From contig NZ_RCCH01000008.1 of NCBI RefSeq assembly GCF_003663945.1, forward strand, positions 150,951-214,950: DNA of 64,000 nt. The letters run 5' to 3'. A program made the translations under genes and the position numbers. Within the stretch, counting starts at the first letter, position 1; each line of letters opens with the position of its first letter. The notes under the pieces are model-generated. The model worked only from the letters and a program-made list of their open reading frames with translations. It was not told the DNA's origin and made no database searches. This document shows positions 39,078-47,634 of this stretch, one piece after another. Source of the DNA: Lacinutrix venerupis (GTDB lineage Bacteria; Bacteroidota; Bacteroidia; Flavobacteriales; Flavobacteriaceae).

Positions 39078-39098
39078 GTTGTCCCTATTGTTGTCCCT
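39078..39098. repeat. Direct repeat pair GTTGTCCCT, 12-bp period
   Basis: Copies at 39078-39086 and 39090-39098, ending 18 bp before the integrase ATG. They may be a regulator or integrase binding site in the integrase promoter. Confidence 0.4.
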
Positions 39099-39116
39099 TT
39101 TAAATTTCGTAGATTA

Positions 39117-40412
39117 ATGAATAGTATAAATCAAACTACAGGAACAGTTAAATTTCGATTGAAAGAAGTTAATTCTAAAAAGGAAACGTCTATTCTTTTA
39201 GACTATAATTTTGGTAGAGGAAATAGAATTAAATTTGCAACAGGTTTTAAAGTTGAGCCTAGATATTGGAACAATGCTAAGCAAAAAGTAAAAGCCGTCT
39301 CGACAATTAGTAATCGAGAAGAAATAAACAAAAGTTTACTTAATTACGAAGCTGAATTTATTTCAGCTATTTCAAAGTTAGATGAACTTGAAAGGCAAAA
39401 TAAAAACATCTTAAAATCCTTATTGTCTAAAATAATTAGGAAAGTAGAAAAAAAGGAGCAAAAATTATTGACCACTTTTTTTGAATATGCAGATGATTAT
39501 ATAGAAAAACGCGAATATCAATCTAAGCATCTTTCAAGTGTAAAACTAAGTGCCATCACGGTTCGTTCATACAAACAAACTGTTAGCAGATTAAAAGATT
39601 TTAACAAACAGGTTAAATATGATTTAGATTTTGAAAATATTGATTTAAACTTCTATTATGCTTTTATTGGTTATCTAGAAAAATACAATTATTCTACTAA
39701 TACTATTGGGAAGCACATAAAAAACCTGAGAACAATATTAAATAGAGCAACAGAAGATGGAGTAAATAAAAACCTATCTTTTAAAAAGAAAGAGTTTAAA
39801 ACAGTAAACGAAGAAACTGTTTCTATATATTTAACGGAAAATGAAATTGATGCGCTCTATAATGTAGATTTATCAAAAACGCCCGACTGGGAATTGGCAC
39901 GAGATATTTTTATTATTGGTTATTATATTGGTCAAAGAGTTTCGGATTATAACGGAATAAAAATGAGCCAAATAAAAGTTTTTAATAGTAGAGAAGTTTT
40001 AGAGATTATTCAAAAAAAGACAGGAGCAAAGGTCTATGTGCCATTGCATAAACGTGTTCGACAAATAATGAATAATCGGTATAATGGTGCATTTCCTCCT
40101 AGATTACCAGATTCAGATATAAATGAATACATTAAAGAGGCAGGAAGTAAAGCAAAAATATTGACTCCAATAACTGTTACTAGAACTAAAGGTGGTAAAA
40201 CAAAAACTATAGAAGTAGAGAAGAATAAACTTATAGTTAGTCATTCAGCTCGCAGATCTTTTTGTACTAATGCCTACTTATCTAAAATGCCTGTTATTGA
40301 TATTATGGCTATTAGTGGTCATTCTACAGAACGAGAATTTTATAAATATATCAAGGTAACACCACAAGAGCGGGCAGTAAAAATTGCCGATTCAGCATTC
40401 TTTAAAAATTAA
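39117..40412 (+). CDS. Tyrosine recombinase (site-specific integrase)
   Basis: A 431-residue integrase with a complete catalytic set: Arg274 (GQRVSDY), lysine in IIQKKTG (300-301), His376 and Arg379 (SHSARRSF), His402 (SGHST) and the nucleophile Tyr411 (FYKYI). An N-terminal arm-binding region (~1-110) and a SAM-like core-binding domain (~120-215) precede it, as in Bacteroidota mobile-element integrases. It is the only recombinase in the window and lies beside a tRNA-like attachment core, so it presumably catalysed integration of the island. Confidence 0.93.
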   Translation: MNSINQTTGTVKFRLKEVNSKKETSILLDYNFGRGNRIKFATGFKVEPRYWNNAKQKVKAVSTISNREEINKSLLNYEAEFISAISKLDELERQNKNILKSLLSKIIRKVEKKEQKLLTTFFEYADDYIEKREYQSKHLSSVKLSAITVRSYKQTVSRLKDFNKQVKYDLDFENIDLNFYYAFIGYLEKYNYSTNTIGKHIKNLRTILNRATEDGVNKNLSFKKKEFKTVNEETVSIYLTENEIDALYNVDLSKTPDWELARDIFIIGYYIGQRVSDYNGIKMSQIKVFNSREVLEIIQKKTGAKVYVPLHKRVRQIMNNRYNGAFPPRLPDSDINEYIKEAGSKAKILTPITVTRTKGGKTKTIEVEKNKLIVSHSARRSFCTNAYLSKMPVIDIMAISGHSTEREFYKYIKVTPQERAVKIADSAFFKN

Positions 40413-40432
40413 TCCAAATCAAATAAGGGTAT

Positions 40433-41197
40433 ATGAATTACAAAGCCGCATTCGCAATAGACGATAAGCACTATAGGGAAAGTTTAAAAAACATTACAGA
40501 AAAGGAATCTGATTTTATGTTAAATAATTTCGACCATTACGAACCGAAATTGGTTAAAGATTTCTATTTGAAGTATTTTATCCAAAAATTACTTTTAGAG
40601 GTTGATATTTTGGAATTAAATAAATTTTTAGAATACCACTATGATTATTGCGATGATCCCGAGTTATTATTTAATGTATTGGATCTTAAAATTGTTCCCA
40701 AGATTGGAGAGTTAATTGAGAACGCTCGATTGGATCTACAAGGAGGTGGTGGTTACTATAATGAAATAATATTAGAAAATGGATTTATTGAAAGTCGAGG
40801 AGTGGTCCATAATTCAAAATATGATTACTCCTCTATAAGTGGTCATATTTCTTGGTCAAAACTACAACAAGATTGTAATAAGCGTATTGAGGTAATTAAT
40901 ACTTTTCTAAAGCAACATGTCGATAATTCAATTCCAAAACCATTAAAATGGATCGCTGGACCTTCTCAACTAGGTTTTATAGTTAGCGAACTAATCGATA
41001 AGGGATACATGGAAGCTGAAAGAAGAAAAGGAGAAGTGAATTACGAAGCTTTGTCAAAAGAACTCTTCAAAGCTTTTTCTATAGATGGCGGGTCTACATT
41101 GAAAATGTATTTAAGTCCCTCTAACAAGAAACATAAAACTGCAAAAAAAACTTTTGAAGATAGAGGGTTTTTTTTGCCACCTTCAAAATTTACCTAA
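40433..41197 (+). CDS. Hypothetical protein, C-terminal part RteC-like
   Basis: A 254-residue protein starting 20 bp after the integrase and likely co-transcribed with it. The N-terminal half is acidic and helical. The C-terminal ~90 residues (PLKWIAGPSQLGFIVSELID, then a segment ending in LKMYLSPSNKKHKTAKKTF) recall the C-terminal domain of RteC, a regulator of Bacteroides conjugative transposons. The resemblance is by eye and modest. It is plausibly a control protein for excision or transfer. Confidence 0.45.
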   Translation: MNYKAAFAIDDKHYRESLKNITEKESDFMLNNFDHYEPKLVKDFYLKYFIQKLLLEVDILELNKFLEYHYDYCDDPELLFNVLDLKIVPKIGELIENARLDLQGGGGYYNEIILENGFIESRGVVHNSKYDYSSISGHISWSKLQQDCNKRIEVINTFLKQHVDNSIPKPLKWIAGPSQLGFIVSELIDKGYMEAERRKGEVNYEALSKELFKAFSIDGGSTLKMYLSPSNKKHKTAKKTFEDRGFFLPPSKFT

Positions 41198-41297
41198 TTA
41201 GTTTGCTACAAGGTTATAACCTTAAGTAACCTTATAAATTTAATTCTCATAATTCCTTCAGTTATTTTTGAGCTTTCAATATATAAGCATAGTTCAA

Positions 41298-41576
41298 ATG
41301 AAACACAATCAAACAACAATAGATCACATTTCTTTCGATGAGTTAAAATCTCAAATCATCGAAGCAATTAACAATAGACTTAAATTAATAAACTTCAACC
41401 AAAAGAAAGAGTTAGAAGAACTTCTTACTGTAGAGGAAACTCTAGCAATTCTTAAATGCTCTAAGCAGGCGTTATGGAATTGGCGTAAAAATGGGATTCT
41501 CCCTAGCTATCGCATGGGTAATCGTGTGTATTATAAAAGGAGCGATATTTTTGCTAAACTAATAAAACAAGATTAG
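41298..41576 (+). CDS. Excisionase-like helix-turn-helix protein
   Basis: A 92-residue protein from ATG 41298. The frame extends 10 codons upstream only via a TTG, so ATG is preferred. Its C-terminal half is a winged-helix HTH of the MerR/excisionase type: LLTVEETLAILKCSKQALWN then RMGNRVYYKRSDI. Such proteins beside an integrase usually act as directionality factors or element regulators. The next gene begins immediately after the stop. Confidence 0.75.
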   Translation: MKHNQTTIDHISFDELKSQIIEAINNRLKLINFNQKKELEELLTVEETLAILKCSKQALWNWRKNGILPSYRMGNRVYYKRSDIFAKLIKQD

Positions 41577-42236
41577 ATGAAAAGGTCGGGTTTTATAATG
41601 CTTTATCGCAATATAATTGATTGGGAATGGTACTCAGATGTAAATACTAGTAAGGTTTTTTTTCATTGCCTATTGAAAGTAAATTATAGTGCAAAGCGTT
41701 GGCAAGGAATTTTAGTGCAAAAAGGAGAGTTTGTAACGTCTTATGAGAGACTTGCTGTTGAAACTGGTCTAACAATTAGCAAAGTAAGAACAGCTTTGTC
41801 TAAGTTGCAGTCAACCAATGATATTTCAATTAAAACTACTACTAGCTATACTAAAATTGGTATTCTAAATCTTAAAAATTTTGTTGCAGAACATTCTAGT
41901 GAGCAAATTGACGCTCGAGTTAGCATACCAAATAGCAAGCATTTAGCAAACGGTTCGCAATTAAATAACAATCAATTAGCAACAACTAATACTAATAATA
42001 TAAAAAGTAAAAAAAGAATATTTAAAGAGAGGGTGTTTTCTCACTCTAATTATAATTCTAAAATTTTACAATCTTTTTTTAATTACTGGAGTGAGTTAGA
42101 TAATAGTAAATTAGAAATGCGTTTTGAAGCTGATCGTTTTTTTGAAGTTGATAAGCGGTTAAAAAAGTGGGCTTCTAATGAAAGAAAAAGCCCTTACAAA
42201 GCTTCAGAGGAAAATAAATTATTGACAAATAGGTGA
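41577..42236 (+). CDS. Replication initiator-like protein with N-terminal winged helix
   Basis: A 219-residue protein beginning at the base after the HTH gene stop. The N-terminal ~100 residues (GFIMLYRNIIDWEWYSD, then LAVETGLTISKVRTALSKLQ) resemble the winged-helix part of phage O/DnaD-like replication proteins. A low-complexity Asn/Ser/Lys linker (~125-160) follows. The next gene is a DnaC-like loader, a common pairing for replication of phages and satellites. Confidence 0.6.
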   Translation: MKRSGFIMLYRNIIDWEWYSDVNTSKVFFHCLLKVNYSAKRWQGILVQKGEFVTSYERLAVETGLTISKVRTALSKLQSTNDISIKTTTSYTKIGILNLKNFVAEHSSEQIDARVSIPNSKHLANGSQLNNNQLATTNTNNIKSKKRIFKERVFSHSNYNSKILQSFFNYWSELDNSKLEMRFEADRFFEVDKRLKKWASNERKSPYKASEENKLLTNR

Positions 42237-42240
42237 TATT

Positions 42241-42969
42241 ATGAGAATAAATAAAATTCAAAAACTGAGTAGTTTAATTCCATCTTCTAATAACTGCAAA
42301 ATAATTCATGCTCCTAGTGATATAATCCAAAAAAGTAAATCTTTAGAAAAGCAGCAATTATGGAGTTTTTTTTGCAAAATTTTTAGAGATATGTGTGGTA
42401 AAGAATTAAAGAAGGACGAGTGCACTATTGCGAATTTAAAAGTTTTGTTCTTGTTTTTTTTAAGAGACAAGGAGTTTTTTAAATGCAAAAATCTTAGACA
42501 AGACATAAGTGTTGCCTCTTTCGATAAAGGTATATTAATTATAGGTGGTTATGGTCTAGGTAAAACTGACTTTTTTAAGGTTTTTGAAGAATTATTTAAA
42601 CATTATCCAAGTTTGAAATACAAATTTTTTACATCTAAGGAGCTTGTCCATAAATACGAAATTTGTCAAACGCCAATGGATAAAAAGAGTTTTTTTAAAA
42701 GTGTTGAAAGGAACTTGATGTTTATAGATGACATTGGTTCGGAAAGAATAGGTAGTAATTATGGTAAAATTGAGGTGTTAGACGAGGTGCTTAGTCATCG
42801 TTATGATAAAAAATTAGTTACCTATGCGTCATGTAATTATACCAATAGTGAATTTTGTGCAAAGCAAACTTTGATAGATATAGGAAAAAGATATGGAGGT
42901 CGACTGCATGATCGATTATTTGAAATGTTTAATATTATTGAATTTGAAGGAGTAAGTTATAGAAGGTAG
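42241..42969 (+). CDS. DnaC/IstB-like AAA+ ATPase (helicase loader type)
   Basis: A 242-residue ATPase. Walker A is GGYGLGKT at 102-109 and Walker B is LMFIDDIG (Asp163/Asp164). A sensor region YASCNYTNSEF and an arginine-containing motif GGRLHDRLFEMF follow. The arrangement is that of DnaC-family loaders rather than transposition IstB, as no transposase is nearby. It starts 4 bp after the initiator-like gene. Confidence 0.75.
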   Translation: MRINKIQKLSSLIPSSNNCKIIHAPSDIIQKSKSLEKQQLWSFFCKIFRDMCGKELKKDECTIANLKVLFLFFLRDKEFFKCKNLRQDISVASFDKGILIIGGYGLGKTDFFKVFEELFKHYPSLKYKFFTSKELVHKYEICQTPMDKKSFFKSVERNLMFIDDIGSERIGSNYGKIEVLDEVLSHRYDKKLVTYASCNYTNSEFCAKQTLIDIGKRYGGRLHDRLFEMFNIIEFEGVSYRR

Positions 42970-43026
42970 TAAAACGTTAAATAAAACTTTATTTAACAGA
43001 TTAAAGAGCTAATTACACATAAAAAG

Positions 43027-43452
43027 ATGAGAAAAACTAAAAACTGCAAGCATTGCGATTTTCAATTTGAAGCAAGAAGATCTAACCATGTTTATTGCAC
43101 AAATAGCTGTAAAACCAAAGCTAGTTATAAAAGGAATAACTATAAATACGTGTCTGGACATTACCAAAAAGATAAAGTAGCATTAAATAAACCTGCAAAA
43201 ACTTCAACAAATAGCATATCATTAATTGAGGAAAAACTAAACTCACTCGAAAAGAAAATGAGTGGTTTAAATTTAGACTCAGTTCAAAATGTAATGTTGG
43301 GCAGTGTTGCTGCAGATGGAATTAGCTATGGACTAAAAAAAGTGTTTGCATCAAATACGCTTCCAGCAACAAAAAAAGATATTATTGATTTAAAAAATGA
43401 ATTAGATGAAATTAAACTATTGTTGCACCAAAACAAACCCTTTGGTTTTTAA
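43027..43452 (+). CDS. Small zinc-finger protein of the mobile element
   Basis: A 141-residue protein. The N-terminus has a treble-clef-like zinc motif with Cys7, Cys10, Cys24 and Cys28 (KNCKHC ... VYCTNSCKTKA). A coiled-coil-prone segment spans ~65-80 (SLIEEKLNSLEKKMSGL) and another lies at the C-terminus. Its function is unknown; it may bind DNA. Confidence 0.5.
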   Translation: MRKTKNCKHCDFQFEARRSNHVYCTNSCKTKASYKRNNYKYVSGHYQKDKVALNKPAKTSTNSISLIEEKLNSLEKKMSGLNLDSVQNVMLGSVAADGISYGLKKVFASNTLPATKKDIIDLKNELDEIKLLLHQNKPFGF

Positions 43453-43557
43453 TAAAAACTAACATCTTGTTTCGCTCTTGTTATAGTTGTGTATTGAGAC
43501 CTTAAAGAAGGCATATAAAAAGAGTTTACAAGAACTTTACAAATATTTGAGTTATTA
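43449..43557 (-). pseudogene. Possible remnant of an SF1 helicase C-terminus
   Basis: The minus strand reads SQYTTITRAKQDVSFY followed by a stop. This closely resembles motif VI of UvrD/RecD-type helicases (YxAxTRAK). Nothing upstream in this frame supports a helicase body, and the frame overlaps the end of the neighbouring 125-codon gene. If real, it is a relic left by an earlier insertion or deletion. The match is short, so chance is possible. Confidence 0.25.
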
Positions 43558-43590
43558 GTGCACTCTATTTGCGTTGATAAATATAAACTT

Positions 43591-43968
43591 CTAAATTGGA
43601 TTTGAGAAATCAATTTTACCATAGTAAGTACAATGGTATATATCAATAATTTTGTTTTTCTTTATTTCAAAGAATAATGCAAAGTGTAAATTCGAATTAT
43701 TCCCTATAAATTTACAAACAGGTTTATTGCAATTACAACCTTCGCAATTATCTAAATCTAAATAAAACTCAGAGTCACCAAATGTTTTGTGTTTGTTGAA
43801 GGTTTCATTTAACTTATCAATAAACTTTTCTTTTCCTAAATCTTCATAGTCTATATCGTTATCTAATAGTAAATTTAACTCATAAGTATTCATTTTCATT
43901 ATAGCTAGCCATACATCAGTAACATAGTCTTTAGTTCTGTTTTTTCCTAAATCATTAATAGTTTGCAT
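43591..43968 (-). CDS. Hypothetical protein with cysteine cluster
   Basis: A 125-residue protein on the minus strand, divergent from the WYL gene. Residues ~72-87 hold LDNCEGCNCNKPVCKF, a tight four-cysteine cluster that could bind zinc. The remainder is a mixed alpha/beta sequence ending in LHFALFFEIKKNKIIDIYHC, similar in feel to small NTF2-like or immunity-type folds. I do not recognise a family. The operator palindrome at 44005-44021 lies 37 bp upstream of its start, so it might also be controlled by the WYL regulator. Confidence 0.45.
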   Translation of the reverse strand: MQTINDLGKNRTKDYVTDVWLAIMKMNTYELNLLLDNDIDYEDLGKEKFIDKLNETFNKHKTFGDSEFYLDLDNCEGCNCNKPVCKFIGNNSNLHFALFFEIKKNKIIDIYHCTYYGKIDFSNPI

Positions 43969-44004
43969 AGTTTTTTTAAATTTCTACAATATTAATTACA
44001 ACTA

Positions 44005-44021
44005 GTGCATCTGTACTGCAC
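44005..44021. promoter_or_regulatory. Operator 1: GTGCA-N7-TGCAC palindrome
   Basis: GTGCATCTGTACTGCAC, flanked on the left by AACTA as at operator 2. It ends exactly 10 bp before a -7 box (TACATTTA, 44032-44039) and thus covers the -33 region of the WYL-gene promoter; the ATG is 26 bases beyond the box. Confidence 0.8.
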
Positions 44022-44031
44022 ATAATTTATT

Positions 44032-44039
44032 TACATTTA
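44032..44039 (+). promoter_or_regulatory. -7 box (TACATTTA) of the WYL gene
   Basis: Near-consensus TAnnTTTG, in the same spacing to the operator as the two other regulated promoters. Confidence 0.55.
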
Positions 44040-44064
44040 TAGAGTAGAAATAATTTCGTAAAAT

Positions 44065-45075
44065 ATGTCAACCAACAAACACGCTATAATAAGATACCAA
44101 ACATTAGATAAATGTTTTAGAAACACAGGTAAAAGATATTATATTGAAGATTTGTTAGAAGCTTGTAATAATGCGTTATTTGACTTTGATCCTAATTCAT
44201 TAGGTATAAAAAAGAGACAACTCTATGATGATGTAAGATTTATGGAGTCTTCGCAAGGTTGGTCTATCCCTTTAGAAAAAGTTAAGGATGGTAGAAGAGC
44301 ATATTATCACTATGAAGATGATTCTTTTTCAATTAACAACCAGCCATTAAATGATAACGAAGCTGAGCAAATAAAATCAGCAATGCTAGTTTTAGGTCGT
44401 TTTAAAGGTTTGCCTCAGTTTGAGTGGGTAAATGAGTTAATTCCTAAGCTTGATCAAACTTTTAATTTGTCTAGTCAGAATCAAGAAATTATTAGCTTTG
44501 ACACGAATGAATTTCTTATTGGAGCAGAATATATTTCAACCTTATTTAAGGCAATTCAAAATAAGCAAAGTTTAATTGTGACTTATAAATCCTTTAAAAG
44601 TATTGATGAACAGAAGATTAATTTTCATCCTTATCATCTAAAACAATATAATAATAGATGGTTTGTTTTTGGTAAGAATGATGGGTTTGATAATCTCACT
44701 AATCTAGCGCTGGATCGGATCAAGAGTATAGATCATTCTTCAATTAAATTTGACACAAGTCAGATGATAGATTTTGAAGAATTTTTTGAAGATATTATAG
44801 GTGTTACTAAACCAGATGATGTTGTTTTAACTAAAATTATTTTAAAAGCTACTCCTCAATTGGCGCCTTATATTATAACAAAACCATTACATGGTTCTCA
44901 AAAGAATATTGAAGAAACAGAGAGCTTTTATACTTTTTCTATTGAAGTGATACCAAACTACGAATTAAATAAAAAGATTTTATCTTTTGGTAATGGGATT
45001 CAGGTTTTAGAACCAACAAAAATAAGAGAGGCAATTAAAGAAGAGTTAGCAAAAACTTTTGAAAAATATAACTAG
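44065..45075 (+). CDS. WYL-domain transcriptional regulator of the defence locus
   Basis: A 336-residue protein with an N-terminal helix-rich DNA-binding region (~1-95; RYQTLDKCFRNTGKRYYIED and KKRQLYDDVRFMES). A WYL domain spans ~155-235, with FHPYHLKQYNNRWFVFGKN as its core, and a C-terminal WCX-like part (~255-330) follows. Proteins of this build (BrxR, CapW and relatives) repress defence operons by binding palindromes and respond to nucleic-acid ligands. It opens the cargo region, has an operator at its own promoter, and its stop codon runs into operator 2. Autoregulation and control of the whole locus are therefore likely. Confidence 0.85.
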   Translation: MSTNKHAIIRYQTLDKCFRNTGKRYYIEDLLEACNNALFDFDPNSLGIKKRQLYDDVRFMESSQGWSIPLEKVKDGRRAYYHYEDDSFSINNQPLNDNEAEQIKSAMLVLGRFKGLPQFEWVNELIPKLDQTFNLSSQNQEIISFDTNEFLIGAEYISTLFKAIQNKQSLIVTYKSFKSIDEQKINFHPYHLKQYNNRWFVFGKNDGFDNLTNLALDRIKSIDHSSIKFDTSQMIDFEEFFEDIIGVTKPDDVVLTKIILKATPQLAPYIITKPLHGSQKNIEETESFYTFSIEVIPNYELNKKILSFGNGIQVLEPTKIREAIKEELAKTFEKYN

Positions 45076-45091
45076 TGCGGGTTAAGCGCAC
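45075..45091. promoter_or_regulatory. Operator 2: GTGCG-N7-CGCAC palindrome
   Basis: GTGCGGGTTAAGCGCAC, starting on the last base of the WYL-gene stop. It ends exactly 10 bp before the -7 box TATATTTG (45102-45109). The left flank AACTAGTGC is identical to operator 1. Confidence 0.8.
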
Positions 45092-45101
45092 AGGTTAGTT
45101 T

Positions 45102-45109
45102 TATATTTG
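45102..45109 (+). promoter_or_regulatory. -7 box (TATATTTG) of the methyltransferase-kinase operon
   Basis: Exact TAnnTTTG. It predicts a transcript beginning around 45115, about 24 nt before the TTG start at 45139. Confidence 0.65.
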
Positions 45110-45138
45110 CAAAAAGATTAATTAAATTGTTATAGATA

Positions 45139-47622
45139 TTGAAGACTTTGGTAAGTAAATCAGCAGAAAATTTTATTCAGTTACTCTTAAACGAATTATC
45201 ATTAATAGATAGAGAATTAGTAAGTTATGAATTTGAACACTTATTTGTATTACTTTTTTTACAAGAGAACAATTTACTAGATCCTATAACTAAAGTAGAT
45301 AGTAGAAATTTAGATAAAGAAATCAATGAAGATGATATTCTTGATTCCTTTTTTGAAACAAATAAGTTAGTATATACGCAAAAAGTACATTATGCAGTTT
45401 CAAATTTAATGTATAGTTATTTTGTAAAAAAAGTTGATTATAGAGATTTTAAAAAAATCACTAATGTTTTTAAGGAGGTATGGAAAAATAGAGGAAGTGA
45501 TAATTATAGTCAATTATTTGAAGCTTTATTAGACCAGTATTTAAAGCGAGAAAGTAAATACACTGGTGAGTTTATTCAACCAAAAAACCTAACTGCTTTT
45601 ATGTGTGGTTTGGTGGAAACTTCTTGGAATGCAAATATCTATAACCCTTTTTCTGGCTTATGCTCTTTTGGATTAGAGTATAATACAGAAGGGATATATT
45701 ATGGGCAAGAGAAGGATAAAACAACTTCAGAAATTGCTGTTTTACGCTTTAGCGCTCATAATCTCTCAGAGAATTATATAGTAAAAAATGAAAGTTCAAT
45801 TAGTCGATGGAATAAATCCAAAACAGATTACGATTTAATAATATCGCATCCTCCATTTTCTGGTTTTGTAAGTAATATAGATTTAAAAAAGTCTGAAACC
45901 TATATCGAGTGGACTATTTCAAAAGGACTTGAGTCTTTAAAAGATAATGGGAAAATGGTGTTATTAATTAATAATACGTTTTTATTTGCGGAAACTATTA
46001 TAGCTAAGAATTTAAAAAAACGACTTATTGATAATTCGCTTCTTGAAATGGTAATTTCTTTACCGTCAGGTGTTTTAAGTAATACAAGTGTAAATACGAA
46101 TATAATTGTTATAGATAAAGCAAAAGAAAAAGGAAGCCCAATTCAGTTTTATAATGGTGAATACTTAACCAAATTCACAACAGCAAATTCTAACAAAGTT
46201 GAATTTAGAGATGATATTCATTTTAGTATTAAATCCAAACATTTAAGCTCTAGTGATTATAGAAAAGTTGAAAAATCTGAGATTATTAAAAATGGATATA
46301 ATTTAAGCTTATCTAGATACTTTTTAGAGGACATCGATGGTGTTACTATAGAGGAGTTGTTTGAAATAGAGAAAGGATTAAAATTATCCAAAAACTCCTT
46401 TGCTAAAATAGTTCAGATTAGTAACCTTAATAATTCTTCTGAAAAACTGGACGTTTCTCAATTAGATACTAAGGAAACTAGTTATCCTATTTTTAGAGTT
46501 GAGGGTGAAGGCTTACTGGTGGCCACAGTTGGAGAAAAGTTGAAACCTACTATCTTAAATACTAGAGATTACAGTGTTTATTTAGATAGGAATGTAAAAT
46601 TTTTAAAACCTATCAATACTAATTTTAACTTAGAGTATGTTGCTCATGAGTTAAACAAGGATTATGTGACTAAGCAGCTTAACGCTTTGTCTACAGGAAG
46701 TATTTTAGGGTTAAGAAATTTGCGTCTTGGAGATTTACTAAGGCTAAAAATTAAGTTGCCAGATATAAAAACACAAAATCGTGCAATTCAAGATGTTAAA
46801 TTAGAGCATTTAAAACAGCAACAAGATGCATTAGTTGCTTTAAAAAAAGAATATGGTATTAATAAAGAAGATGAGCATAGTTTTATACGTCATAGTTTAG
46901 CAACACCAATGAAAATTGCCTATGATGCTTTAGAAGATATCACTAAAATAATTAATGAAATTCAAGGTAGTGATTATAAGAATATTTTAGAGCGACGAGC
47001 AAATAATAACACTACGTTGCCTTTAAAAACTTATCTAGAAATATTATCAAGGGAATTGGATGCAGCTAGAGAGATTGTAAATGTGTCAAGCTTAGAGGTA
47101 GGACTGGCTAATATGTCGAAAGAAGATGTGTCACTATTTAAGTTTATTCAATCTTTTACAAAGGAATTAAAATCTTTGAAGAGTAATGATTTTATTGTAG
47201 ATTTTGAATTTGATAAAACAGTATTTGAAAATGATGTAAAGCAAAACTTATTAATTAGTTGTGATAAAGAATTAATAAAAAACGCATTTAATAATATTGT
47301 TGAAAATGCTATTAAACACGGATTTAAAAATCTGCCTTTAGAGCAGAGGTTTTTTGAAGTAAGTTTGGAATTACCAGTAGATAGAAATACAGTGATAATT
47401 AATTTTTCCAACTCTGGCTTTCCTATGCCTGAGGGTTATTCTATAGAACAGTTTATTAGAAAAGGTAGTCGAGGAACAAAGGTTGAGGGAAAAGGTTATG
47501 GAGGTTATTTAATTAACGAAATTGTAAAAGCACATAACGGTAACCTAAAACTTATAGAAGATTCTAACATTTCAGAAAGATATGTTACTACTTTTCAAAT
47601 AGAATTACCAGTTGTAATTTAA
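45139..47622 (+). CDS. Fusion of HsdM/HsdS-like DNA methyltransferase region with histidine kinase
   Basis: This 827-residue protein starts at TTG 45139; an in-frame TAG two codons upstream and the absence of early ATGs support this. Residues ~1-400 resemble a type I N6-adenine methyltransferase. A helical N-terminus is followed by a motif I-like YNPFSGLCSFG (168-178) and a motif IV-like ISHPPFSGF (235-243), where the usual Asn of NPPF is His237. Residues ~400-555 look like an HsdS target-recognition half with its closing helix (LRLGDLLRLKIKLPDIKTQN). Residues ~575-827 are a histidine kinase: H-box FIRHSLATP (His585), N-box NIVENAIKHG (Asn723), a G1-like FSNSGFPMP in which the usual Asp is Asn, and a G2-like GKGYGGYLINEIVKAHNG. 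No membrane segment is seen. It is operon-mate of a receiver-domain gene. Confidence 0.82.
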   Translation: MKTLVSKSAENFIQLLLNELSLIDRELVSYEFEHLFVLLFLQENNLLDPITKVDSRNLDKEINEDDILDSFFETNKLVYTQKVHYAVSNLMYSYFVKKVDYRDFKKITNVFKEVWKNRGSDNYSQLFEALLDQYLKRESKYTGEFIQPKNLTAFMCGLVETSWNANIYNPFSGLCSFGLEYNTEGIYYGQEKDKTTSEIAVLRFSAHNLSENYIVKNESSISRWNKSKTDYDLIISHPPFSGFVSNIDLKKSETYIEWTISKGLESLKDNGKMVLLINNTFLFAETIIAKNLKKRLIDNSLLEMVISLPSGVLSNTSVNTNIIVIDKAKEKGSPIQFYNGEYLTKFTTANSNKVEFRDDIHFSIKSKHLSSSDYRKVEKSEIIKNGYNLSLSRYFLEDIDGVTIEELFEIEKGLKLSKNSFAKIVQISNLNNSSEKLDVSQLDTKETSYPIFRVEGEGLLVATVGEKLKPTILNTRDYSVYLDRNVKFLKPINTNFNLEYVAHELNKDYVTKQLNALSTGSILGLRNLRLGDLLRLKIKLPDIKTQNRAIQDVKLEHLKQQQDALVALKKEYGINKEDEHSFIRHSLATPMKIAYDALEDITKIINEIQGSDYKNILERRANNNTTLPLKTYLEILSRELDAAREIVNVSSLEVGLANMSKEDVSLFKFIQSFTKELKSLKSNDFIVDFEFDKTVFENDVKQNLLISCDKELIKNAFNNIVENAIKHGFKNLPLEQRFFEVSLELPVDRNTVIINFSNSGFPMPEGYSIEQFIRKGSRGTKVEGKGYGGYLINEIVKAHNGNLKLIEDSNISERYVTTFQIELPVVI

Positions 47623-47634
47623 TGTAATAATAAG

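Noticed and set aside
43449..43646. A 65-codon minus-strand ORF as an intact gene
   Set aside because: It overlaps the neighbouring 125-codon gene, and only its last 16 residues resemble anything (helicase motif VI); treated as a remnant instead.
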